DNA of 64,000 bases from NCBI RefSeq assembly GCF_030734285.1, contig NZ_CP132294.1:2728001-2792000 (forward strand), written 5' to 3'. The stretch is from Natronococcus sp. AD-5 (GTDB lineage Archaea; Halobacteriota; Halobacteria; Halobacteriales; Natrialbaceae). The position numbers and the translations under genes were made by a program. The notes beneath the pieces were generated by a model. That model searched no databases. It was not told the origin of the DNA and saw nothing but the letters and a program-made list of their open reading frames with translations. Of this stretch, positions 1 to 8,644 are shown piece by piece (within the stretch, counting starts at the first letter, position 1; each line of letters opens with the position of its first letter).

Positions 1-1
1 C

Positions 2-124
2 GCGGCGAGTGCGATCGCGGCGGACCGCGGAGCGGATCTCGTCCGGGTCCACGACGTCCCCGAGAACGTCGCCGCGGTGCGAACGGCGCTCGCAGCGCGC
101 GACCCCGATGCGTTCGAGTGGTGA
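2..124 (+). CDS. folP: Dihydropteroate synthase C-terminus (partial, cut by window edge)
   Basis: The window opens inside a reading frame that ends with TGA at 122-124. The visible 40 residues contain the segment GADLVRVHDVPENVAAV. This matches the last strand and helix of dihydropteroate synthases, where an Arg-x-His motif near the end of the TIM barrel binds the pterin and phosphate. The enzyme condenses dihydropterin pyrophosphate with p-aminobenzoate in folate-type cofactor synthesis; in archaea related proteins may serve other pterins. The start lies outside the window, so length and fusion partners cannot be judged. Identification rests on this short motif only. Confidence 0.7.
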   Translation, partial: AASAIAADRGADLVRVHDVPENVAAVRTALAARDPDAFEW

Positions 125-217
125 GCGGTCGCAGACCGGCTCCGCACCTGCCGGTCCAACCTTCAACTGTTCCGAAACCGTACCGATCGTGAGTGCACCG
201 TACTCGGTGACCGATAC

Positions 218-961
218 ATGAGGGACGAACACGACCACGATCTGCAGTCGACCGTCGAGGCGGAGGGACTGGAAGAACTCGCAGACGATCCGATGGACAC
301 GGCGATGTCGGTCGCGATCGAGAGCGCTCGCGACGGCAAACTCGCCGCGCTCGGTGGCGGGCTCTTGCTCCTGTCGACGCTTCGATCGCTGGCTCGCGGT
401 CAACTCCGAACGCTGCCGAAGGCCGCCGTCGCCGCCGGTCTGCTCGGAATCGGCCTTCGCCAGCGCCGCTCGAGCGGGCCGACGATCTTCGAGCCGAGTA
501 CGGACGAGATCGGGGGTGAAACCGAAGGGAAAGAAATCTCCGACGAGGCGCGCGGAGCGGCCGAGCGTCCCGACTCCGGTCAGGAGTCGCAGATCGACGG
601 GAGCGGGGACGTCGAGGGGGCGGCGCAGCTCGGCGACGAGGGCGACACGGGCTCGCGGATCGAGTTCACCGACGACCCCGAGGACGCGGAGCCGCGGTCG
701 AAACCCGACGCCGAGAAAGACGAGGAGGATCCCCGGCGCGACACCGACGACGGTGCGGAAATCGACGTCTCGGACGCGGCGATGGCCGAGGAGGCGAGCG
801 AGGCGACCGGCCCGGACCCCGAACAGGCCCAGCCGACCCAGACCGACGCGACGGAACCCGAAGAGACGCCCGAGGAGGACGCGTCAGACATGAAGGTCGA
901 GCCGGACGAGGACGAGGACGAGGGCGAGAGCTCCGAAGCCGACGACGAGGACGAAACGTAG
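218..961 (+). CDS. Acidic protein with one hydrophobic segment, unknown function
   Basis: This 247-residue protein has two parts. Residues about 25-85 contain a Gly/Leu-rich hydrophobic stretch (LAALGGGLLLLSTL) followed by a basic patch, which could insert in or lie on the membrane. From about residue 90 to the end it is almost entirely Glu, Asp, Ser, Thr, Gly and Pro, with the last 30 residues nearly all acidic. Such tails are common in haloarchaeal envelope-associated proteins and are probably disordered. No catalytic motif is visible. It begins 94 bases after the dihydropteroate synthase gene on the same strand. The reading frame is supported by strong GC at third positions and by the acidic composition. 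Confidence 0.75.
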   Translation: MRDEHDHDLQSTVEAEGLEELADDPMDTAMSVAIESARDGKLAALGGGLLLLSTLRSLARGQLRTLPKAAVAAGLLGIGLRQRRSSGPTIFEPSTDEIGGETEGKEISDEARGAAERPDSGQESQIDGSGDVEGAAQLGDEGDTGSRIEFTDDPEDAEPRSKPDAEKDEEDPRRDTDDGAEIDVSDAAMAEEASEATGPDPEQAQPTQTDATEPEETPEEDASDMKVEPDEDEDEGESSEADDEDET

Positions 962-1009
962 TCGGCCGCGAAGCGCTATCTCGAGCCCCGCGTTCGCGAT
1001 CCGAGTGCT

Positions 1010-1738
1010 ATGAGAGACCCGCTGGGACTGATCAGACGCGGACTCGAGCGGCCGACGAAGATCCCGCGCTACCTCTGGGGATTGCTCGTCCCCTCGTCGC
1101 GCTGGGGTCCCGAGTGGCGACGGCGGGACGGCATCGTGCTGTTCGAGCCCGGCGGCTACGCCGCGAGTCCCCGGACCAGACCCGAGTTCGCGTCGAACCT
1201 CTACCACGAGGTAGTCGGACTGTGGGCGGTTCTGGACGAACACCTCGAGTGCGACGAGCGACCCGAAACCTCGCTCGAGGTCGGCTGCGGCTACGGTCGC
1301 CTCTCGCCGTGGATCGCGCGGCGCTCGGAGACCCACTACGGCGTCGATCCGGACGAGCGCGCGCTCGGAATCGCGGCGACGCAGTATCCGGACCTCGCGT
1401 TCGCTCGCGGGCGGGCGTCGTCGCTGCCGGTTCCCGACGGCGCGATCGGGCTGACGGTCAGCTGGACCGTCCTCCAGCACGTCGACGACTCGCGGATCGA
1501 AGACGCCGCCGCAGAACTCCGCCGCGTGCTCGCTCCCGGCGGACTGCTCGTCTGCTGCGAACGCGTCCGCCCGCCCGGCGACGATCACATCTGGCCGCGC
1601 TCGGTCGAGACCTACGAGCGACTGTTCGAGCCGCTCTCGCTCCGCGCGGCGTACGAGCGGCCCGTCGAACCGACGTGGAACGAAGCGATGCCGACCGACC
1701 GGCCGGCGGAGCGCGTGCTGGTCTTCCGGGCGCCGTGA
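1010..1738 (+). CDS. Class I SAM-dependent methyltransferase
   Basis: The 242-residue product carries the Rossmann-type SAM-binding motif I, LEVGCGYGRLSPWIA, at about residues 89-103. An acidic residue follows the second strand (VDPDERAL), then a motif IV-like segment (GLTVSWTVLQHV). This is the arrangement of Methyltransf_11/25-type small-molecule methyltransferases. The substrate cannot be read from the sequence. It lies 51 bases upstream of the glycosidase-like gene on the same strand, so the two may be co-transcribed and a sugar or polysaccharide substrate is possible, but that is inference. The ATG at 1010 gives a product of normal family length. Confidence 0.85.
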   Translation: MRDPLGLIRRGLERPTKIPRYLWGLLVPSSRWGPEWRRRDGIVLFEPGGYAASPRTRPEFASNLYHEVVGLWAVLDEHLECDERPETSLEVGCGYGRLSPWIARRSETHYGVDPDERALGIAATQYPDLAFARGRASSLPVPDGAIGLTVSWTVLQHVDDSRIEDAAAELRRVLAPGGLLVCCERVRPPGDDHIWPRSVETYERLFEPLSLRAAYERPVEPTWNEAMPTDRPAERVLVFRAP

Positions 1739-1789
1739 TCCGGCCGCCGCAGCCGGTCGGCACTTCCCCCTGCAGCACCTCGTGAACCC

Positions 1790-2878
1790 ATGGAGACGGT
1801 TCCGACCGTCCGGTACTACGCCCGAGAGCTCCGGCGGCGGCTGGCGCACTACGCCGAGAAGCGCCGCCACGGGTTTCGGGATCACGGCTCGCTCGAGCGG
1901 GCGGCCGACCGGATTCTGACGGCGCGGGCCGAGCGCGGGCTCGAGTCGGGCGGCCACTTCCACGGCGTCTGGCCGCGGGACCTCTGTTTCGCCGCGGCGG
2001 GACTGTCGGCGGCGGGGTACGACGACGTCGTCGCCGAAACGGGACGCTGGCTCGTCGACCAGCTCTCCGACGTCTTCTTCACCGACTTCCACGGGGGGTA
2101 CAACGCGGCGACGCCGGCGGAGGGCGCCGACACCTTCCCGGCGCTCGTGATCCTCCTGGCCGAGGCCGGACGACTCCGCGAGCACGCCGACGCCGTCGCC
2201 GATCTCGCCGCGCGACACCGGGAGCGGTTCGTCGACGACGAGACGGGGATCGTGACCGGTTCGGGGAGTTCCTGGTGGGACTCGGCGGCCGCCCCTCGAG
2301 AGGCGTACAACACCGCGATGTTGCTCGCGGCGATCGAACGGCTCGACGCCGCGGGCCTCGAGACGACGTTCACGGGCCGGGCTGAGCGAGTCCGTGACGG
2401 ACTGTTCAGGCTGTGGAATGGCGAGTACTTCGACGAACGCCGCGGCTCCGCGGTGCTCGCCTGCGACGCGAACGTCGTGCCGCTCTACTTCGACCTCGTC
2501 GACGAGGACCGCGCGCGGTCGATCGCCGGCGCGCTCGAGGGCCTCGAGACGGCGAACGGGCTCCGACTGCGCGAGCGGCCGTTCGCGCTCGGCGAGGTCC
2601 GGCCGTTCTTCCTGCTCCACCGGGACTACCACTTCCACGTCTGGCCCTGGAACAGCTTCGCGTACGCCAACGGGCTCGAGCGGTACGGACTCGACGATCG
2701 AGCCCGGCGGGAGGTCGACCGGATCGAGCGCGTCATGGCGCCCTACGGCAACTTCCTCGAGGTGCTCACGCTCGAGGGCGAGCCGTACGTGAAACGAGGG
2801 TACGCCAGCGCGGAGGACTTCACCGTCGCCGCGGCGCTGTGGGTGGAGTACGTCGAGGGAGCGCGACGAGAGCCGTGA
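1790..2878 (+). CDS. Six-hairpin glycosidase-like protein (GH15 / glucoamylase-like fold)
   Basis: The 362-residue protein resembles the alpha-alpha toroid of six-hairpin glycosidases. Evidence is the early GHFHGVWPRDLCFAA segment (residues about 55-70), where Trp-Pro-Arg-Asp is typical of the GH15 substrate pocket. Further aromatic- and acid-rich repeats follow, such as SSWWDSAAAPREAYNTAM and FHVWPWNSFAYANGL, at the usual hairpin spacing. No signal peptide is visible, so it is probably cytosolic and acts on glycogen-like or trehalose-like glycans. The catalytic acid and base cannot be assigned with confidence. It follows the methyltransferase by 51 bases on the same strand. It is shorter than full glucoamylases, which usually carry an extra N-terminal beta domain. 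Confidence 0.65.
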   Translation: METVPTVRYYARELRRRLAHYAEKRRHGFRDHGSLERAADRILTARAERGLESGGHFHGVWPRDLCFAAAGLSAAGYDDVVAETGRWLVDQLSDVFFTDFHGGYNAATPAEGADTFPALVILLAEAGRLREHADAVADLAARHRERFVDDETGIVTGSGSSWWDSAAAPREAYNTAMLLAAIERLDAAGLETTFTGRAERVRDGLFRLWNGEYFDERRGSAVLACDANVVPLYFDLVDEDRARSIAGALEGLETANGLRLRERPFALGEVRPFFLLHRDYHFHVWPWNSFAYANGLERYGLDDRARREVDRIERVMAPYGNFLEVLTLEGEPYVKRGYASAEDFTVAAALWVEYVEGARREP

Positions 2879-3018
2879 TCCGACGACGACGAAGCGCTCG
2901 TCGGGCGGCGTTCGTATCGCCGCCCGGGAGAGTCAATTTCTACCACCAAAACCCTCATTCGTGTGTCAGTTGTACGATATCGAGACCAACGCTGCGGCCG
3001 CGGGTGAAAAGAATTACC

Positions 3019-4704
3019 ATGAGCGAAACACCTCAGCGCGAGCGCGAACCGATCGATCCGGAGTTCGACCATCAGCGAACGGAGGGTGTCGACGAGGCGG
3101 CGCTCGAGGAGCTCCTCGAGCCGTACGCGATCGGGCGGGACGACCACGAGAACGCGCCCGCCTTCGTGATCCGGCCGGACGAGGTGCAGGAAACGCTCAG
3201 ACTCCTGCGGGACGAGGCGGGGTTCGATCACCTCTCCTGTATCACGCCCCAGGAGTACGAGGACCGCTACGAGTCGATCATTCACCTGACGAAGTACGAC
3301 CAGCGGACCCACGAGGTGACCCTCGTCGTTCCGCTACCGAAGGACGATCCCCGGTGTGAGACGGCCGAACCGGTGTTTCGGACGGCCGACTGGCACGAGC
3401 GCGAGGCGTTCGACCTCGTCGGGATCGACTACGAGGGTCATCCCGACCCGCGCCGGATCCTCCTGCCGGAGTCGTGGCAGGGGCACCCGCTCTCGATGGG
3501 CTACGACCAGGACAAGCCACAGGTCGTAGAGTTCGCCGAACACGCGAACCCGCTGCAGCCCGACCAGGAGGTCCCCGAGTCGGATACGATGCTCATCAAC
3601 ATCGGTCCGCACCACCCGGCGACCCACGGCGTCCTCCACCTCAAAACGACCCTGGACGGCGAGACGGTCGCCGACGTCGACCCCGACGTCGGTTACCTCC
3701 ACCGGTGCGAGGAGCAGATGTGCCAGCAGGGCACCTACCGCTACCAGATCATCCCCTACTCGAACCGGTGGGATTACACGGCGAATCTGCCCAACGAGTG
3801 GGCCGTCGCTCGAGCGATCGAGGACCTCGCGGACATCGAGGTCCCCGAGTACGCCCAGGTCCTGCGGACGATGGCCACCGAGTTCGGCCGGATGCTCGGC
3901 CACTTCCTCGCGCTGGGCACGTTCGCGCTCGACGTCTACGGCGACTTCACGGCCACCTTCCAGTACGCGTTCCGCGACCGCGAGGTCGTCCAGGACATCC
4001 TAGAGGACCTCACTGGACAGCGGATGATGTTCTACTTCTTCCGACTGGGCGGGGTCGCCTGGGACCTGCCGGAACCTCGCGAGGAATTCATCGAGAAGTC
4101 CCGCGACTTCCTCGACGAACTGCCCGCCAAGATCGACGAGTACCACGCCCTGATCACGGGCAACGAGATCTTCCAGATCCGGACCGTCGAGACGGGGATC
4201 CTCGAGCCCGACGTCGCGAAGTCCTACGGCTGTACGGGGCCGGTCGCCCGCGGCTCGGGGATCGACTACGACCTCCGCCGGGACGATCCCTACGGCTACT
4301 ATCCGAACCTCGAGTGGGACGTCGTCACCGAGGACGGCTGCGACAACTTCTCTCGCGTCCTCGTTCGACTGTACGAAATCGAGGAGTCCGCGAAGATCAT
4401 CGAGCAGTGTCTCGACCTGCTCGCGGAGTGGCCCGAGGACGAACGAACCGTCCAGAGCAACGTCCCGCGCACGCTGAAACCCGACCCGGACACCGAGACC
4501 TACCGCGCCGTCGAGTCCGCGAAGGGCGAACTGGGGATCTACGTCCGCTCCGACGGGACGAACAAACCCGCCCGGTTCAAGATCCGCAGCCCGTGTTTCC
4601 ACAACCTCTCGGCGCTGCCGGAGATGGCCGAAGGCGAGTACGTCGCCGACCTGATCGCCTCGCTGGGCAGCTTGGACATCGTGCTCGGGAGCGTGGATCG
4701 GTAG
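3019..4704 (+). CDS. nuoCD: NADH-quinone oxidoreductase-like subunit CD (fused NuoC-NuoD)
   Basis: This 561-residue protein joins a NuoC domain (residues about 20-185, with FDHLSCITPQEYEDRYE and WHEREAFDLVGI) to a NuoD domain (about 190-561). NuoD features include GPHHPATHGVLHL, whose His lines the quinone site, the NRWDY segment with the conserved quinone-site Tyr, GCTGPVARGSG, and the terminal SLGSLDIVLGSVDR. Subunit CD forms the quinone-reducing part of the peripheral arm of complex I-like enzymes, which in haloarchaea lack the NADH module. The frame is open further upstream, but the ATG at 3019 gives the correct N-terminus. No other nuo gene flanks it; haloarchaeal nuo genes normally sit in one long operon, so this copy looks like an orphan paralogue. 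Confidence 0.93.
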   Translation: MSETPQREREPIDPEFDHQRTEGVDEAALEELLEPYAIGRDDHENAPAFVIRPDEVQETLRLLRDEAGFDHLSCITPQEYEDRYESIIHLTKYDQRTHEVTLVVPLPKDDPRCETAEPVFRTADWHEREAFDLVGIDYEGHPDPRRILLPESWQGHPLSMGYDQDKPQVVEFAEHANPLQPDQEVPESDTMLINIGPHHPATHGVLHLKTTLDGETVADVDPDVGYLHRCEEQMCQQGTYRYQIIPYSNRWDYTANLPNEWAVARAIEDLADIEVPEYAQVLRTMATEFGRMLGHFLALGTFALDVYGDFTATFQYAFRDREVVQDILEDLTGQRMMFYFFRLGGVAWDLPEPREEFIEKSRDFLDELPAKIDEYHALITGNEIFQIRTVETGILEPDVAKSYGCTGPVARGSGIDYDLRRDDPYGYYPNLEWDVVTEDGCDNFSRVLVRLYEIEESAKIIEQCLDLLAEWPEDERTVQSNVPRTLKPDPDTETYRAVESAKGELGIYVRSDGTNKPARFKIRSPCFHNLSALPEMAEGEYVADLIASLGSLDIVLGSVDR

Positions 4705-4727
4705 GTCGGCGCCGGGAATCAGCCGGC

Positions 4728-5018
4728 TCAGCGCTCGTCGCCCGTCAGTTCCAGGTACTCGCGGCAGTGATCGCGGGCGGCCGCGATGTGATCGGCGGCC
4801 GCGCCCTCGGCCTCGTCCTCGAGTCCCCCTAGTTTCTTCGTTAATTCGGCCACTCGGTCGGCTTTCGGTCCCGGCTCGTCCTGGGTTCTGTGACCGTTCT
4901 GCTCCTCGTCGAGCCCTTCGACGATCGAGTCGACCTGGTTCTGGATCGTTCGATCGGCCGCGTCGCTGGCTCGCCTGAGTTCGTCGCGTGCGCGCTCGAG
5001 GTGAGATTCCTCCGACAT
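4728..5018 (-). CDS. Small helical protein, unknown function
   Basis: The 96-residue product is strongly charged and predicted helical throughout. It has heptad-like stretches: LERARDELRRASDAADRTI near the N-terminus and a terminal helix ending HIAAARDHCREYLELTGDER. Haloarchaeal genomes contain many short proteins of this style (from memory it resembles the DUF7553 group), and none has an assigned role that I know. It is convergent with nuoCD, with 23 bases between the stops, and divergent from the YeiH pair. The frame is supported by acidic bias and GC-rich third positions. Confidence 0.65.
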   Translation of the reverse strand: MSEESHLERARDELRRASDAADRTIQNQVDSIVEGLDEEQNGHRTQDEPGPKADRVAELTKKLGGLEDEAEGAAADHIAAARDHCREYLELTGDER

Positions 5019-5201
5019 ACCCCGACGTACGGATCGAAGCCGGATATATTCCGAGCGGGCGAGTGCTACCGGCCGGCGGATCGACTCGCCGTCTCACAGA
5101 TCGCCGCAGTAGATTCCGATACCCCGACAGCTTCGTCACAGGTTACTGCAATACATTCCTGTATCTCCGACGTGATCGGCAAACGTTAAGTACGCAGATC
5201 C

Positions 5202-5206
5202 GGAGG
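5202..5206 (+). promoter_or_regulatory. Shine-Dalgarno GGAGG before the 44-residue ORF
   Basis: GGAGG at 5202-5206 lies ten bases upstream of the ATG at 5217. Most starts in this window show no such site, so this one supports real translation of the short ORF ahead of the YeiH gene and implies a leadered mRNA. Confidence 0.6.
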
Positions 5207-5216
5207 AATCGAACGG

Positions 5217-5351
5217 ATGTCGCTCGAACGATGGAAGCGGGGTATCACGGCCGTTCGGTCTCGCTGGACGGATCTCGAGCGCGACTGGCGAAGCGTCGTC
5301 GTCGGCGCGACGATCGTCGCGCTGGCCGGAACGGTACGGATCCCCTGGTGA
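5217..5351 (+). CDS. 44-residue protein upstream of the YeiH gene
   Basis: A short ORF begins MSLERWKRGITAVRSRW and ends at TGA 5349-5351, only four bases before the ATG of the YeiH gene. The first half is basic and aromatic. The second half (SVVVGATIVALAGTVRIPW) could form one short membrane helix. A good Shine-Dalgarno site precedes it. The tight spacing suggests a translationally coupled partner or leader peptide of the membrane protein. It is too short for homology to be judged. The alternative is an N-terminal piece of the transporter split by a frameshift, but the downstream protein already starts like complete YeiH proteins. Confidence 0.55.
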   Translation: MSLERWKRGITAVRSRWTDLERDWRSVVVGATIVALAGTVRIPW

Positions 5352-5355
5352 CGAG

Positions 5356-6339
5356 ATGGACCTCGGCCGGTTCCTCCCGGGATTCGCCGTCCTCTGTCTC
5401 GGTGCCGTTCTCGCACGGGCCGTCGAACTGACCGTCGGTCTCAACCACCTGCTCGTCGCCATCGCGCTCGGATTCGTCCTCGCGAACGGGTTCGACGTTC
5501 CGGATCGGTTCGAGCCGGGAATTGCGACCCACAAGCTCTGGCTGGGTGCCGGGATCGTCCTCATGGGCGCGTCGTTGACGCTCGAGACGGTCCTCGAAGT
5601 CGGCGGACTCGTCCTGCTGGTCGTCGTCTGCGTGACCGTCGTCACGATCGTCGTCGTCGAACTGCTCGCGCGCAACGTCTTCGGGCTCGCCGACCGGCTC
5701 GGCTCGCTGCTCGCCGCCGGTGCGGGCATCTGCGGGGTGTCGGCGGTCGTGGCGGTCGCCGGGTCGATCCGCGCCCGGGAGGACCAGCTCGCCTACGCGG
5801 CGGCGACGGTCCTGCTGTTCGACGCGATCACCATCGTCGTCTATCCGATCGTCGGCGACCTGCTCGGGCTCTCCGGGCTCGTCTTCGGGGTCTGGGCCGG
5901 CACCAGCATGTTCTCGACGGGACCGGTCGTCGCGGTCGGGTTCGCTCACTCCGAGGTCGCCGGCCAGTGGGCGACGATGACGAAGCTCTCGCGGAACGCC
6001 CTGATCGGGGTCGTCGTCCTCGGCTACGCGAGTTACTACGCCCGGTCGGGGGCGGGCGGACGCCCCTCCGTGCGGACGCTCTGGGAGGAGTTCCCGAAGT
6101 TCGTGTTCGGCTTTCTCGCGCTCGTGATTCTCTCGAGCGCGGGCGTCTTCTCGTCGGCCCAGCTGGATTCGATCGAGAACGCCTACAGCTGGCTGTTCGT
6201 GCTCGCGTTCGTCGGTCTCGGCACGGAGATCCGGCTCGCGGAACTCCGGAGCACCGGCCTGACGCCCGCGGTCGTCGTGCTGGCGGCGCTGCTCGTCGCC
6301 AGCGGGCTCTCGCTCGCGCTGCTCACGCTGCTGGTTTGA
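5356..6339 (+). CDS. YeiH / UPF0324 family membrane protein (putative sulfate exporter)
   Basis: The 327-residue protein is polytopic, with roughly ten hydrophobic segments. It carries the landmarks of the UPF0324 (YeiH/YeeE-like) family: GFVLANGF near residue 45, HKLWLGAGIVLMGASLTL, LLAAGAGICGVSAVVA with the conserved GxGICG, and TKLSRNALIGVVVL near residue 210. Family members are annotated as putative sulfate or organosulfur exporters and some are controlled by a LysR regulator, but direct transport data are sparse. A conserved 44-residue-style ORF sits four bases upstream and is probably in the same transcript. No regulator gene is adjacent. Confidence 0.88.
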   Translation: MDLGRFLPGFAVLCLGAVLARAVELTVGLNHLLVAIALGFVLANGFDVPDRFEPGIATHKLWLGAGIVLMGASLTLETVLEVGGLVLLVVVCVTVVTIVVVELLARNVFGLADRLGSLLAAGAGICGVSAVVAVAGSIRAREDQLAYAAATVLLFDAITIVVYPIVGDLLGLSGLVFGVWAGTSMFSTGPVVAVGFAHSEVAGQWATMTKLSRNALIGVVVLGYASYYARSGAGGRPSVRTLWEEFPKFVFGFLALVILSSAGVFSSAQLDSIENAYSWLFVLAFVGLGTEIRLAELRSTGLTPAVVVLAALLVASGLSLALLTLLV

Positions 6340-6514
6340 CCGCGTCGATCGGCTCGGCGCGGCGACAGACGTCGACTCGAGGAATCCGGACGCGGCGTCA
6401 ACCGCGTCGTACGCGCGCGTTCGCCGCGTCGAAGGTGTCGGCAATACTCACCGCCGCAGGTGGACGGCGATACCTGTGTCGAAAATCGAGGATAGCGCCT
6501 CTCGCGCGTTCTCC

Positions 6515-7933
6515 TTACCGCTCCTCCCACTCGATCGCGTACTCGTTGGCGACGTCCGCGGCGATCGATTCGAATCGCTCGAACGCCATCGACGGCGGGT
6601 GCGGGTGGCGAGCCTCGATATCGTCGGGGAGGTCCGCGTGGTACCGGACGTGCGTCTCGACGTCGTACGGATACTCGTCCGTATCGACGCCGACGAACCC
6701 GTGACGGTCGCGAGCGTTCGAGAGCGCGCCTCGCCAGTCGTCGATCGAGGCCAGCCCCGCGGACTCGACGCCGTGGGAGAACAGCGTCGTCCGGATCTCG
6801 TCGTACGGCCGTGCGTCCTCGAGGTACGACTCGAGGAACTCGACGTCCGGCCGGGTGTTGAACGCGGCCCAGTAGGGGACGGAGCCGGTCCGGATGGTCC
6901 ACCACGGCTCGACCAGCGCGAACGACTGGACGAGCAGCCGGTCGACCGACCGATCACGGTCCGCGTACCGCTCCCGGTAGCGGTCGGCGACGAACGGACT
7001 CAGGTCCCGCGGATCGTCGAACGCGAGCCGTCGGATCTCGTAGCCGCGCTCGTCGGCGACGCGTTCGACGTCCTCGCGGAGCGCCGGCTCGAATCCCCAC
7101 TCGGATTCGGGGAGCGTCCCGTTCGGCTCCGGCACGTCCCACTCCGGGCGGTCGGCCCCCTGTCGCTCGAGGAAGTCGGCGACCCGCTCGCCGCCCTCGT
7201 AGTACTCCTCGGGGGAGAGGCCGCCGAGCCCGCCGAGCTGGAAGCTGTGGCGCTCGCCCACGTCGATCGCCGGCCACTCGTACCCGCACTCGAGCGAGAT
7301 GACGGTGCCGCCGGGTTCCAGCACCGTCTCCAGGAACTCCTCGTAGGCCTCGCCGAGCGTCCGCGATTTGACTCGGAAGTACGCCAGCTTCCTGACCATC
7401 AGCCGATCCTGGTTCGGATCGTGCATCTGGTGGAGCGAGACGTCCGGGTTGGCCTCGAGGAGCGGGGGCGCGTGCTCGGCGCCCCACCGAATATCTTCGC
7501 GGATCGCGTCGGCGTCCATCGACCGCTGGACCGGGAGGAGGAAGGTCTGGGGGAGCCACGGAACGCCGAGAAGCGCGGCGAGGTGGACCGCCGCGCCGTT
7601 GCTCGAGCCGACGATCACGGCGGGATAGCCGCGTTTGGGATACTGATCGACGACCCACCGGCGGAATCGTTCGACGTCGATATCGCCGAGTTCGTCGGGA
7701 TCGATCCCCTCGTTCGCGCCGCCCTGCGTGTAGATGGTGGTTCGGGCGTCCCGCGGCAGGGTATTGACCCGCTTCGCGAGCGGTATCAGTTTCGGGTGGA
7801 TCATCCCCAGTCTCGGGAACGCTTCGCCGCGGAGGTAGCTGGCGGCGGCCCGGACGAACACCGTCGTCGAGTCGAAGTTCGGGAGTCCCGGCGGCGTCGA
7901 TTCTTCTCCAGTAAACAGCCGCGAGACTCTCAT
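6515..7933 (-). CDS. Unknown protein with alpha/beta-hydrolase-like nucleophile elbow
   Basis: The 472-residue protein is not one I recognise. The N-terminal half has a beta-strand followed by GSSNGAAVHLAALLGV (residues about 110-125), a Gly-x-Ser-x-Gly nucleophile-elbow pattern typical of alpha/beta hydrolases. A nearby YPAVIV strand and later acidic and His residues (HQMHDPNQDR) could complete a triad. The C-terminal half (about 300-472) is rich in Asp, Arg and aromatic residues and may be a separate all-alpha domain. There is no signal peptide or membrane helix. It stands alone, convergent with the YeiH gene and divergent from the gene at 8152. The hydrolase suggestion is inference from motif shape only. 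Confidence 0.65.
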   Translation of the reverse strand: MRVSRLFTGEESTPPGLPNFDSTTVFVRAAASYLRGEAFPRLGMIHPKLIPLAKRVNTLPRDARTTIYTQGGANEGIDPDELGDIDVERFRRWVVDQYPKRGYPAVIVGSSNGAAVHLAALLGVPWLPQTFLLPVQRSMDADAIREDIRWGAEHAPPLLEANPDVSLHQMHDPNQDRLMVRKLAYFRVKSRTLGEAYEEFLETVLEPGGTVISLECGYEWPAIDVGERHSFQLGGLGGLSPEEYYEGGERVADFLERQGADRPEWDVPEPNGTLPESEWGFEPALREDVERVADERGYEIRRLAFDDPRDLSPFVADRYRERYADRDRSVDRLLVQSFALVEPWWTIRTGSVPYWAAFNTRPDVEFLESYLEDARPYDEIRTTLFSHGVESAGLASIDDWRGALSNARDRHGFVGVDTDEYPYDVETHVRYHADLPDDIEARHPHPPSMAFERFESIAADVANEYAIEWEER

Positions 7934-8120
7934 CGATCGCCCACCCAGAATCGGCGACGCGACGTCGCGGTTCGACTCGCGGTCGAATCCGACCGTCCGG
8001 CGTCGTTCGTCATCGGTCGTTCGAACGCCTACGACGGGCCGTTGGATAATAGTGCGGCCGGCGATAGCGCGACCGTCACGCCCGGAAACCGCCTCGGGAG
8101 GCCGCTCGAGCGATCGAACG

Positions 8121-8129
8121 ATTATAATG
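8121..8129 (+). promoter_or_regulatory. TATA box for the gene at 8152
   Basis: ATTATAATG at 8121-8129 is centred about 27 bases before the ATG at 8152. This is the spacing of a haloarchaeal leaderless transcript, and it favours 8152 over the second ATG at 8158. Confidence 0.6.
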
Positions 8130-8151
8130 CGTTCGTTTGCTATAGACCACC

Positions 8152-8550
8152 ATGCGGATGGAACTTCGGGTGTGTAAGCACTGTTACAACGGCGATCACG
8201 GGAACCCCCAGAAGACGGCGGTCACGAAGGACATGGTCGCCTGCGCCAGGCGGATCCGGGAGTACAAGGATCTCATCGGCATCGACTCGCTGTACATCTC
8301 GATGGCCGAGGAAGGCGACCGCGGCGGCGCCGAGGCGCTGACCGTCTACGTCGCGACCATCGAGAGCGATCAGATCCAGATGAACGACACCCAACTGGTG
8401 ATGGAGGACGACGACGGCAACACCCTCGTCTACCCCGAACCGGACGACGTCCTCGAGGTTCTCACGCGAAACATCGACCAGATCGCCGAACAGACGCGGC
8501 AGGACGTCACCGTCGAACTCTCGCCGGACAGCGCGGAACTCCTTTCCTGA
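8152..8550 (+). CDS. Small protein with N-terminal CxxC motif, unknown function
   Basis: The 132-residue product starts MRMELRVCKHCYNGDHG. The Cys-Lys-His-Cys pair and nearby His residues could bind a metal or take part in thiol redox. The rest is an alternating alpha/beta sequence with a strongly acidic end (DVTVELSPDSAELLS). I do not recognise the family. It precedes the large Fe-S protein on the same strand by about 120 bases. Because that gene seems to have its own promoter, the two need not be co-transcribed. A TATA box at the leaderless distance supports the start chosen. Confidence 0.7.
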   Translation: MRMELRVCKHCYNGDHGNPQKTAVTKDMVACARRIREYKDLIGIDSLYISMAEEGDRGGAEALTVYVATIESDQIQMNDTQLVMEDDDGNTLVYPEPDDVLEVLTRNIDQIAEQTRQDVTVELSPDSAELLS

Positions 8551-8644
8551 CGTTCTCGGCGCTTCGGTTCCGATCCGAGCGAGGGGCCTCGGCAGAACGA
8601 TCTGGTTCGGTGAGTGATATCTCTTTTTCAGGGTGCAAAATGTC

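Noticed and set aside
2413-3018. N-terminal extension of about 200 residues on NuoCD
   Set aside because: The extension overlaps the glycosidase gene in another frame and is Arg-rich shadow sequence; ATG 3019 starts the proper NuoC domain.
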